A DNA stretch of 31,871 bases from Chitinophagaceae bacterium (GTDB lineage Bacteria; Bacteroidota; Bacteroidia; Chitinophagales; UBA10324), in the NCBI GenBank assembly GCA_023251195.1, contig JAHEZG010000006.1, positions 1-31,871 of the forward strand, read 5' to 3'. The notes under the pieces were generated by a model. That model worked only from the letters and a program-made list of their open reading frames with translations. It had not been told where the DNA came from and searched no databases. Each line of letters starts with the position of its first letter. Within the stretch, counting starts at the first letter, position 1. Positions 16,641-23,972 of this stretch are shown here, piece by piece. The position numbers and the translations under genes are program-made.

Positions 16641-17957
16641 ATGAAGAAAGATTCATTTGCAAAAAAATTAGCCGGATATATTGCGATGAGTTCAGCGTTT
16701 CTTGCAGCAGCAAAAGAAAGTGACGCACAAATTATTTATACTGATGTGAATCCTGATTTTCATTCTCAAAACGGATATTTTAATCTTGATTTGAACAATG
16801 ATGGAATTGTTGATTTTAAAATTTCTGCGACATTAGATTTTTCATCATCTTACTACAGTAGCTCTTCCGCCTTTTCGTTTTATACTTTGAAATTTTCTGT
16901 AAAGTCTTTAGGAAATAACAAGATTGTCATTGACACTTTGCAATTTCCAAAGGCGATGTATCAACAAGAGATTATTTCTTCTAATAATCAGTGGGGAATA
17001 AACGAGACTTTATTCTTGTCGACTCGAGCAAGTTTTTATTGGAATGGAAATGGCGGAGCAGGAAGTGGGACATGGGGTAATTGGAATACTCAAAGTGAAA
17101 AATATTTAGGATTAAATTTAAAAGTAGCTACAACAAATTATTATGGTTGGGCCAGAATTATTGTTGATGAAGGGTTTACAAAATTTTTGACCTTGAAAGA
17201 TTATGCCTATAATAATATTCCAGAACAACCAATAAACTCAGGAGAAGTTGATTGTAATAATTCAACAAACATAACAGCCACACCAAGTAACGAAGTTTGC
17301 GAAGGAGAAAATATTCTTATTAGTACTGTACCAGCCATTCCTGATTCTGTAGAATGGTTTAATGGAAGCACATTGGTTTCAACAAACCAATCATTTAATG
17401 CAACTGTTTCCGGAAACTATCATGTTGTGCTTCATTATCTATCCTGTACTGATACATCAGCATCAATCAGTTTAATTTTTAATCCTTCTCCTTCTGTTCC
17501 GATTATTACTCAACAAAACGATACGCTTTTCACTACTGATATTGCCGGGTACAATTATCAATGGTTTTTTGGTACATACCCAATTCCGAATTCTGATAAC
17601 TATTTTTTGGTGCCACAGTGGTTAGGTTCTTATCAAGTTACTATAGCCAATCAATATGGATGCGCGGCTTCGTCAGCCCAACTTATTTTTAATCTCTTAA
17701 ATACAATTTCAATATCATCAATTTCAGAAAATTTAATTTTCACCACCGATCAACATCAGTTGAATCTTATTTACTTGCCAACGCAATTAACAGGTGGAGA
17801 AATAAAAATATTTGACCTCAATGGAAAATTATTGATTGAGCAAAAACTGATGAATTCATCCGAACAAATTCCACTTACAAATTTTTCATCCGGAATATAT
17901 TTTTTCGAAATCAGAAAAGATGAAATAGTGGTTCGGAAAAAATTCTTTGTCAATTAA
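16641..17957 (+). CDS. T9SS type A secreted surface protein (paralog family member 4)
   Basis: A 438-residue protein, the smallest of the four paralogs. The signal region (MKKDSFAKKLAGYIAMSSAF, ending SDAQ) and the module motifs YTDVNPDF, YFNLDLNNDGIVDF, TNYYGWAR and LTLKDYAYNNIP are close to the family consensus. After the module (ends near residue 210), one Ig-like segment with CEGENILIS and a second with YQWFFGTYPIP follow. The C-terminal 80 residues are a T9SS type A tail (EIKIFDLNGKLLIEQKL, SSGIYFFEIRKDEIVVRKKF). It starts 4 bases after member 3 and is followed by a hairpin shared with the convergent atpC gene. The DLNNDG loop suggests calcium binding, by analogy only. No enzymatic motif was seen. 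Confidence 0.87.
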   Translation: MKKDSFAKKLAGYIAMSSAFLAAAKESDAQIIYTDVNPDFHSQNGYFNLDLNNDGIVDFKISATLDFSSSYYSSSSAFSFYTLKFSVKSLGNNKIVIDTLQFPKAMYQQEIISSNNQWGINETLFLSTRASFYWNGNGGAGSGTWGNWNTQSEKYLGLNLKVATTNYYGWARIIVDEGFTKFLTLKDYAYNNIPEQPINSGEVDCNNSTNITATPSNEVCEGENILISTVPAIPDSVEWFNGSTLVSTNQSFNATVSGNYHVVLHYLSCTDTSASISLIFNPSPSVPIITQQNDTLFTTDIAGYNYQWFFGTYPIPNSDNYFLVPQWLGSYQVTIANQYGCAASSAQLIFNLLNTISISSISENLIFTTDQHQLNLIYLPTQLTGGEIKIFDLNGKLLIEQKLMNSSEQIPLTNFSSGIYFFEIRKDEIVVRKKFFVN

Positions 17958-17970
17958 TTTTTGCAAACTG

Positions 17971-18012
17971 ATAAAAACAAAACGGACACTCTCTTTTCAG
18001 AAAGTGTCCGTT
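17971..18012 (-). terminator. Strong intrinsic terminator after atpC
   Basis: A perfect 10-base stem (AACGGACACT at 17981-17990 with AGTGTCCGTT at 18003-18012). On the minus strand the stem can extend inward by a T-G wobble and TCT/AGA to a GAAA tetraloop. It is followed by TTTTGTTTTTAT, a good U-tract for transcripts leaving atpC. For the plus-strand surface-protein operon it may also stop transcription, but with a C-A mismatch inside and a weaker tail. Confidence 0.85.
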
Positions 18013-18030
18013 CAATTATGTTTAGGAAAT

Positions 18031-18276
18031 TTATTTCTGTAATCCTTCTACCAGAACTGTTACTTTATTATCAGCCACTTCAACAAAACCACCCATCACT
18101 TTAAAGTTGGTAGTGGTTTTATCATGATCCACTTTTATGTTTCCTTCTTTCAAACTGCTGATCATCGGCGCATGATGATTCAAAACCTGAAATGAACCAT
18201 CAGTTCCCTGCATTTGAACTGCAGTGGCTTCGCCGGTAAAAATTTTTTGTTCAGGTGTTAAAATTTCAAGTTTCAT
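18031..18276 (-). CDS. atpC: F1Fo ATP synthase epsilon subunit, short form
   Basis: At 81 residues, this covers only the N-terminal beta-sandwich of the epsilon subunit (MKLEILTPEQKIFTGEATAV, then GSFQVLNHHAPMISSL and the closing GGFVEVADNKVTVLVE). The C-terminal two-helix domain, which in other bacteria inhibits ATP hydrolysis, is absent. Short epsilon subunits of this kind are normal in Bacteroidota. The subunit links the F1 head's rotor to the c-ring in the membrane. It follows atpD after 44 bases and ends in a strong terminator, so atpD-atpC is a separate two-gene operon; the other atp genes must lie elsewhere, as is common in the phylum. Confidence 0.95.
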   Translation of the reverse strand: MKLEILTPEQKIFTGEATAVQMQGTDGSFQVLNHHAPMISSLKEGNIKVDHDKTTTNFKVMGGFVEVADNKVTVLVEGLQK

Positions 18277-18290
18277 TTGGAAAAATAATT

Positions 18291-18322
18291 TTCAAATTTT
18301 CAAATCAACACATCTTCAAATT
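18291..18322. repeat. Degenerate copy of the TCAAATTA-type repeat between atpD and atpC
   Basis: The plus strand reads TTCAAATTTTCAAATC, then a similar CTTCAAATTA. This resembles the right arm of the inverted repeat at 13935-13960 in unit and spacing but is diverged and has only one arm. It fills nearly all of the 44-base gap and touches the atpD stop codon. Confidence 0.45.
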
Positions 18323-19826
18323 AATTAGATGCTTCCGCCATCATTTTCTTACCCTTCGCAATGGCATCATCAATTGATCCAACCAAGTTGAAAGCTGCTT
18401 CAGGAAATTCATCCACTTCTCCATCCATAATCATGTTGAAACCGCGAATGGTTTCTTCAATCGGAACCAACACACCTTTCAATCCTGTAAATTGTTCTGC
18501 AACATGGAATGGTTGTGACAAGAAACGCTGAACACGACGCGCACGGCTTACAATTAATTTATCTTCTTCGCTCAATTCATCCAAACCAAGAATGGCAATG
18601 ATATCCTGTAATTCTTTGTAACGCTGCAAAGTCAGTTTCACTCGTTGAGCACAATTGTAATGTGCCTCACCAACAACATCCGCTGATAAAATCCGAGAAG
18701 TAGAATCCAACGGATCCACCGCAGGATAAATTCCTAACTCTGCAATTTTTCTGCTCAATACTGTAGTAGCATCTAAGTGAGAGAAAGTAGTTGCCGGTGC
18801 TGGATCAGTCAAATCATCTGCAGGTACATAAACGGCTTGTACAGATGTAATAGAACCACGCTTTGTTGAAGTGATTCGTTCCTGCATCATTCCCATTTCA
18901 GAAGCAAGAGTTGGTTGGTATCCAACAGCAGAAGGCATACGGCCTAACAACGCTGATACCTCAGAACCCGCTTGTGTGAAACGGAAAATATTATCAATAA
19001 AGAAAAGTATATCGCGACCTTTAGCTTCATTCGGATCTCCATCGCGATAATATTCAGCGACAGTTAGTCCACTCAAAGCCACACGGGCACGGGCTCCGGG
19101 AGGTTCGTTCATTTGTCCGAACACCAATGTGGCTTGTGATTTTGCCAATTCATTTTTATCAACCTTGCTTAAATCCCAATCTCCTTTTTCCATGGCGTGT
19201 TTAAATTCATCGCCATATTTTATAACATTCGACTCAATCATTTCGCGCAACAAATCATTTCCTTCACGGGTGCGCTCACCAACTCCGGCAAAAACAGATG
19301 TTCCTGCATAAGCCTTTGCAATGTTGTTGATCAACTCCATAATCAATACGGTTTTACCAACACCTGCACCACCAAATAATCCAATCTTTCCTCCCTTAGA
19401 ATAAGGTTCTAAAAGGTCAATAACTTTAATTCCAGTGAACAAAACTTCCTGTTCAGTTGATAGCTCTTCGAAAATCGGAGGCTTGCGGTGAATGGCATAT
19501 CCGCCTTCGTTGCTAACGGGACCTATACCATCAATTGCTTCTCCAATTACATTGAACAAGCGACCTTTAATTTGTTCGCCTGTTGGCATTGTAATATTTG
19601 AACCGGAATCAACCGCTTCCATTCCGCGAACCAAGCCTTCAGTAGCATCCATTGAAATGGTGCGTACACTGTCTTCTCCTAAATGCTGCTGAACTTCAAG
19701 AACCAATTTTTGTCCGTTCTCGCGTGTAACAACTAACGCGTTTAAAATTTCGGGTAATTTTCCACCATCAAAAGCAACATCCACAATAGGCCCGATTACT
19801 GTTTTTATGCGACCAACATTTGCCAT
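18321..19826 (-). CDS. atpD: F1Fo ATP synthase beta subunit (catalytic)
   Basis: A 501-residue catalytic subunit of the F1 head, which makes ATP from ADP and phosphate using the rotation driven by the proton or sodium gradient. Clear family marks are the opening GRIKTVIGPIVDVAF, the P-loop GGAGVGKT at 152-159, and GERTREG at 183-189 with the catalytic Glu. Others are ALSGLTVAEYYRD, the DDLTDPAPATTFSHLDATTVLSR segment and the C-terminal DEFPEAAFNLVG. Length and domains are normal. It is the first gene of the atpD-atpC operon and has a good TAnnTTTG promoter element 30 bases upstream of the ATG. Confidence 0.98.
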   Translation of the reverse strand: MANVGRIKTVIGPIVDVAFDGGKLPEILNALVVTRENGQKLVLEVQQHLGEDSVRTISMDATEGLVRGMEAVDSGSNITMPTGEQIKGRLFNVIGEAIDGIGPVSNEGGYAIHRKPPIFEELSTEQEVLFTGIKVIDLLEPYSKGGKIGLFGGAGVGKTVLIMELINNIAKAYAGTSVFAGVGERTREGNDLLREMIESNVIKYGDEFKHAMEKGDWDLSKVDKNELAKSQATLVFGQMNEPPGARARVALSGLTVAEYYRDGDPNEAKGRDILFFIDNIFRFTQAGSEVSALLGRMPSAVGYQPTLASEMGMMQERITSTKRGSITSVQAVYVPADDLTDPAPATTFSHLDATTVLSRKIAELGIYPAVDPLDSTSRILSADVVGEAHYNCAQRVKLTLQRYKELQDIIAILGLDELSEEDKLIVSRARRVQRFLSQPFHVAEQFTGLKGVLVPIEETIRGFNMIMDGEVDEFPEAAFNLVGSIDDAIAKGKKMMAEASN

Positions 19827-19856
19827 TTTCTAATTGTAATTTTTTTTAAAGTGCCG

Positions 19857-19864
19857 CAAAAGTA
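19857..19864 (-). promoter_or_regulatory. Putative -7 promoter element of the atpD-atpC operon
   Basis: On the minus strand this reads TACTTTTG followed by C, an exact match to the Bacteroidota box TAnnTTTG, 30 bases upstream of the atpD ATG. The -33 region has only a weak TTTC. Position and match make it the best promoter call in the window. Confidence 0.55.
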
Positions 19865-20033
19865 ACAGCCGGAGCGAAAGAAAAAAATGTGATTTAAAAT
19901 ATTTGATTTAACGATTATAAATTTCAAAATCAGTCGGGGAAATAATTAGAAAAATCGATTTTGTGATTAAGAAAATATTATCGGTTTATAAAAATTTATT
20001 TCTGCAAATTTGCCGCCCCGATAAAATAAAAAT

Positions 20034-20106
<73 letters not shown>

Positions 20107-20124
20107 CAATGGAAAATTGTAAAT

Positions 20125-20160
20125 CCTTACAAACTTTGAGTTTGCAAAGGTTTTACCTTT
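20125..20160 (+). terminator. Intrinsic terminator of the tRNA-Lys transcript
   Basis: A hairpin formed by CAAACT and AGTTTG around a TTG loop, with an outer CCTT/AAGG extension past a small internal bulge (20125-20150). It is followed by TTTTACCTTT. It directly follows the tRNA gene. Confidence 0.65.
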
Positions 20161-20352
20161 TATGTATGATAGTGGAATATTATTCAACTAAGAAATCTTT
20201 TCCATTAATACAACTCTTTCCATTGAAGCAGAAATTTTTCCATATCTAAAACCCCAGATTCAATTTTGTTTGTATCATTAAAATCATTGCTTTAAAACAT
20301 ACTGTACTTAAAGTATAATTGCGAAAGTGTTATTCTGCAGAATCCATAACGA

Positions 20353-21660
20353 ATGAATAAAATTCTTTTCTGGTCATTATCAGTAGCCCTCGCAGGGTTC
20401 CTTTTTGGTTTTGATACCATTGTGATTTCTGGTGCCGATAAAAAGTTGCAGGAGTTATGGAGCACCTCCAATGTTTTTCATGGCTTCGTGGTGATGGCAT
20501 CTGCTTTATGGGGCACAGTAGCAGGAGCAATGCTTGGCGGAATACCTACTAACAAGTATGGAAGAAAAAATATGCTGATTGCAATTGGTTTGCTCTACCT
20601 TGTTTCTGCTCTTGGCGCAGCACTCGCTAATGACCCATACATATTTGCCCTCTTCCGGTTTATCGGCGGATTGGGAATTGGTGCTTCAACCATTGCAGCC
20701 CCAGGTTACATATCAGAAATTGCTCCTGCAGAAAAAAGAGGGCGGCTTGTGGGCATGTATCAATTGAGTATTGTGGTCGGCATCCTTCTCGCATTTATGA
20801 GTAATTACCTTTTGCGTAATGTAGGTGAAGATGCATGGAGATGGATGATAGGCGTGGCGGTTTTTCCTTCAGTGATTTATTTAATTGCTGTACTGTTTAT
20901 TCCGAACAGTCCGCGCTGGTTAGTAATGAAAGGACGAACGGCAGAAGCAGAGCAGGTTTTAAAAAGAATTGACGCGCGCGCCGATGTAAATTCTTTTATC
21001 GCACAACTACGATTGGGCGAAGCACCGGGCAACGAAACTATTTTTATGAAGAAGTATCGCCCTGCCATGCTGCTCGCATTCTTCATTGCATTCTTCAATC
21101 AGTTCTCAGGCATCAATGCAATCCTGTATTACTCACCGCGCATATTTGAAGAGGCAGGACTCGGCAGCAACGCCGCACTGCTGAACAGTGCAGGTATTGG
21201 TTTGATAAATGTTTTATTCACCGTGCTCGGCATGGCGCTTATAGACCGCCTCGGAAGAAAACAATTGATGTACATCGGTTCATTCGGATATATTATTTCA
21301 CTCGCGCTCGTTGCATTGTCATTCTACTTTGGATGGAAAGGGTTGAGTGTTCCGATTTTTCTTTTTGTATTTATAGCAGCGCACGCCATAGGTCAGGGCA
21401 CGGTCATCTGGGTATTCATTGCAGAATTATTTCCGACACACATACGAGCGCAAGGTGAAGCATTCGGTTCTTCGGTTCACTGGGTTTTGGCAGCCGCAAT
21501 TCCTTCGCTTATACCTTTTCTGTTTTCTACTGTGGGCGCAGCAGTTGTGTTTGCTGCATTTGCAGTAATGATGGTTTGGCAATTACTCTGGGTGAAAATT
21601 AAAATGCCTGAAACAAAAGGACTCTCTCTTGAAGAAGTGAGTAGGAAATTAACTTTATGA
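20353..21660 (+). CDS. Sugar-porter family MFS transporter (XylE/GLUT-like proton symporter)
   Basis: A 435-residue inner-membrane protein with about twelve hydrophobic helices. Signature motifs of the sugar porter family are present: GFLFGFDTIVISGA in helix 1, the NKYGRKN loop (RxGRR-like), and RFIGGLGIGASTIAAPGYISEIAPAEKRG. Also seen are the PNSPRWL motif before the central loop, FFNQFSGINAILYYSPRIF in helix 7, the DRLGRK loop and the C-terminal PETKGLSLEE. The QFSGINAILYY segment is the sugar-binding helix of XylE-type transporters, so import of a monosaccharide with a proton is likely; the sugar cannot be told. An in-frame TAA lies one codon upstream of the ATG, which fixes the start. A possible -7 box (TATAATTG, one mismatch) lies at 20314-20321. 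Its stop overlaps the start of the next gene by 4 bases, so translation is coupled. Confidence 0.95.
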   Translation: MNKILFWSLSVALAGFLFGFDTIVISGADKKLQELWSTSNVFHGFVVMASALWGTVAGAMLGGIPTNKYGRKNMLIAIGLLYLVSALGAALANDPYIFALFRFIGGLGIGASTIAAPGYISEIAPAEKRGRLVGMYQLSIVVGILLAFMSNYLLRNVGEDAWRWMIGVAVFPSVIYLIAVLFIPNSPRWLVMKGRTAEAEQVLKRIDARADVNSFIAQLRLGEAPGNETIFMKKYRPAMLLAFFIAFFNQFSGINAILYYSPRIFEEAGLGSNAALLNSAGIGLINVLFTVLGMALIDRLGRKQLMYIGSFGYIISLALVALSFYFGWKGLSVPIFLFVFIAAHAIGQGTVIWVFIAELFPTHIRAQGEAFGSSVHWVLAAAIPSLIPFLFSTVGAAVVFAAFAVMMVWQLLWVKIKMPETKGLSLEEVSRKLTL

Positions 21661-22931
21661 AAGCAACAAGAAACATTCTCATTGGTTTGATACTCGGCGC
21701 TGTAATTGGCTGGGCACTTGGGTTTCTTCGTTTACCCTACATTGAAAAAAATCTTTCCTACTTAGTTGGTTTCATTTCGTGTTTCGCATTCATTTCATTG
21801 CTTCTGATTTTAGTTTTTGTTTGGAAAAAAAATTCTCAACTATTAAAGTTGATGGATAAAAATTCAGTTATTGAAAACATAAACAAGCCCGCACGAACCC
21901 TCACACTCATTTGGATTGCAATTGCAGTTTTCATTTTAGCAGGAGGATTGGTTAGTAGTTTTTTAATCCATAGCCAGACTGAGTTTTTTGAAAAACAAAT
22001 TCAGAATCAGAACAAGATAATTAAAGAGCAGTCTGAGTTAATTGAATCTTCACGCAGAAGCAGCATGTTGATTCTGTTGAATGATGTTTTAGAAAAAGTG
22101 GATGCTGATTTAAAAAATAATCCAACCGGAACGCTGAGTGATAAAACAATTGCAAGCATAATAGTAGCATTCAATTATACTTTTATTCCTTACAGATATT
22201 GGGAGGGAGATAGTTCGTCGAAGAAAAAATTAAGTCCGGAAAAAGGACAACTGCTTTTAGAATTATTCAAAAGAAATATTGATTCAACTTCGTTTAATAA
22301 AATAAAATTGAACGCACATTTTTCCGGAGCTGATTTAAGAAAGGAAGATTTGCACGGAGTAAATTTATATGGCGCAGATTTGAAAGATGCAGATTTGAGT
22401 AACGCTGATTTGACTGGTGCAATTTTTATTGGTGCTGATTTAAGGAATGCAAATTTGTTTGGAGTCCATGCGAACAAAGCAAACTTTTTTAGCGCTGATA
22501 TGAGGCGGGCAGTTTTAATTTGGTCAGAGTTGAATGGAGCGCGGTTGGACTCAGCCAATCTGAACGGCGCAGATTTATCCAATGCTCAGTTGAGAAAAGT
22601 TGACATGCACGGCGCCAGACTTCGTGCTGCAAAATTAAATGGAGCTTTGTTAAATGAAGCCAATTTGGAAGGCGCAGAACTGGTTGATGCAAATCTGACA
22701 AGAACTAATTTGACAAAAGTTAATTTGAAAGGGGCATATATCTTCGGGGCAAAATTCAAAGAGGCTATTATGACTGAAGCGGAGTTGTCATATGCAATTG
22801 CTCAGAAAGATTGGTTTAAAAATCTAAATGAGTGGCATATCACTGGAACTACTGAAATTCAGGAAAATTATAAGCTTGTACTTGATACGGCCTTTAAGGA
22901 TTTCGCCAGATATCTCCTCGAAAAAAATTGA
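21657..22931 (+). CDS. Membrane-anchored pentapeptide-repeat protein
   Basis: A 424-residue protein with three hydrophobic segments (about 7-25, 35-56 and 82-104), a charged helical, probably coiled-coil stretch (105-135), a linker domain (135-215), and about 33 pentapeptide repeats at 218-382. The repeats follow the A(D/N)LXX pattern (for example GADLKDADLSNADLTGA) and would form a right-handed quadrilateral beta-helix. A short C-terminal cap follows. The start codon overlaps the stop of the sugar transporter (ATGA), so the two products are made together. Pentapeptide proteins include DNA gyrase mimics, but this one is held in the membrane. A structural or partner-binding role for the transporter or its signalling is more likely, by inference. 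No enzymatic motif was seen. Confidence 0.9.
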   Translation: MKATRNILIGLILGAVIGWALGFLRLPYIEKNLSYLVGFISCFAFISLLLILVFVWKKNSQLLKLMDKNSVIENINKPARTLTLIWIAIAVFILAGGLVSSFLIHSQTEFFEKQIQNQNKIIKEQSELIESSRRSSMLILLNDVLEKVDADLKNNPTGTLSDKTIASIIVAFNYTFIPYRYWEGDSSSKKKLSPEKGQLLLELFKRNIDSTSFNKIKLNAHFSGADLRKEDLHGVNLYGADLKDADLSNADLTGAIFIGADLRNANLFGVHANKANFFSADMRRAVLIWSELNGARLDSANLNGADLSNAQLRKVDMHGARLRAAKLNGALLNEANLEGAELVDANLTRTNLTKVNLKGAYIFGAKFKEAIMTEAELSYAIAQKDWFKNLNEWHITGTTEIQENYKLVLDTAFKDFARYLLEKN

Positions 22932-22948
22932 AGATTAATTTTTAAATT

Positions 22949-22962
22949 CAAGATTATTCTTG
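22949..22962 (-). terminator. Weak terminator-like hairpin between convergent genes
   Basis: A 5-base stem, CAAGA and TCTTG with a 4-base loop. On the minus strand it is followed by AATTTAAAAATT, after the lipoprotein gene at 22974. The stem is short and the tail is only partly T-rich. Confidence 0.3.
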
Positions 22963-22973
22963 CAAAGGTGTGA

Positions 22974-23963
22974 CTATAATTTTTGAAGAAGTACTGCTCC
23001 CGACATTACTAAATTCAATTTTTCTGAAAACCTGATTACAATTTCGTCATCAGAACTGAAAGGATTAAAACCAATTTGGAATGCCCAACTATAATAACTC
23101 TGAAGGTCATTAAGATAATTTGCTAATAGTTCCGGAGTCCAAATTGTTTCTTGACTGAGGTCGTATTTTTTCTTCAGCTCTTTTCCAAGTTCTTGTCCCC
23201 ATTCATTATTTATTAAGTCAACATAATTGTCAACGGGACCGTTATCGAGGTCATTGATTAGTGAATCTGAAAATATACCAGTGATTAATTCAGGATGGTC
23301 GCGTTCATGTGCGTCGCCTACAAAATCAGCAAGCTGCTCTGAAAAGATAGATGTAATAAATGCTTGTGCAGAAATATGGTCGAATGAATTTAGATAACCT
23401 TTATCGGTACTGTCTCTGATAGTCATGAATGCTAAGTCAGGAGTATTAATGTTTTTCACTGCTGCTTCTGAAAGAAAATAAAAAGCCGGATCACCCTCAC
23501 CAAATAAATCAGTCATTCTTCTTGCAAGAATAAATACTTTACTGAGTTCCGTTCTGTTAGTGACCGAATAAGGAGAACAGAACAAGAAGTGTAACTGATT
23601 CCAGAAATTACCATTCCGTGCTTTACTCATATCCCCCTGACTCATACCTGACTCCAGTACATTAATCACCTCGCGTCCGTTGCTGCAATGCCTTAGGCGA
23701 ACCATTTTATTTTCTCTGTTTGTGCTATCATAGTCGATCTTGATTACAGATTTTAATTCTTCCAAAGATTTAAATCTTGTAGCAAGCAAAGCGTCTTGAA
23801 TGTATTTGTAAGTTGAATCAATAGCATGACCGGAGGAATCATTTCGCTCAAGAGAATTGCAATCGCAATTTTTTTTGTCGGGCAATTCAGAGTTGTTACA
23901 ACTCATCATTTTACTCCCCAGAGAAATCAATAAAAACAAAATTAACAATCTGCTGGTTGACAT
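22974..23963 (-). CDS. Lipoprotein of unknown function, paired with the GH28-like enzyme
   Basis: A 329-residue protein with a lipoprotein signal: a hydrophobic core (LLILFLLISLGSK) and Cys22 after MMS, followed by an Asn/Ser/Asp-rich linker as is usual for exported lipoproteins. A CDCN motif and few other cysteines follow. The rest is mainly helical, with many acidic residues (for example EGDPAFYFLSEAAVKN, HERDHPELITGIFSDS). HERDH and nearby His/Asp/Glu residues could be a metal site, but no family signature was recognised. It starts 9 bases after the stop of the GH28-like gene, so the two are co-transcribed. An envelope role beside polysaccharide breakdown is possible, by context only. Confidence 0.82.
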   Translation of the reverse strand: MSTSRLLILFLLISLGSKMMSCNNSELPDKKNCDCNSLERNDSSGHAIDSTYKYIQDALLATRFKSLEELKSVIKIDYDSTNRENKMVRLRHCSNGREVINVLESGMSQGDMSKARNGNFWNQLHFLFCSPYSVTNRTELSKVFILARRMTDLFGEGDPAFYFLSEAAVKNINTPDLAFMTIRDSTDKGYLNSFDHISAQAFITSIFSEQLADFVGDAHERDHPELITGIFSDSLINDLDNGPVDNYVDLINNEWGQELGKELKKKYDLSQETIWTPELLANYLNDLQSYYSWAFQIGFNPFSSDDEIVIRFSEKLNLVMSGAVLLQKL

Positions 23964-23972
23964 AGACGAAAG

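Noticed and set aside
22190..22582. 130-residue frame antisense to the pentapeptide gene
   Set aside because: It is the mirror of the periodic repeats on the other strand, with repeating KSAPFKS-like composition.
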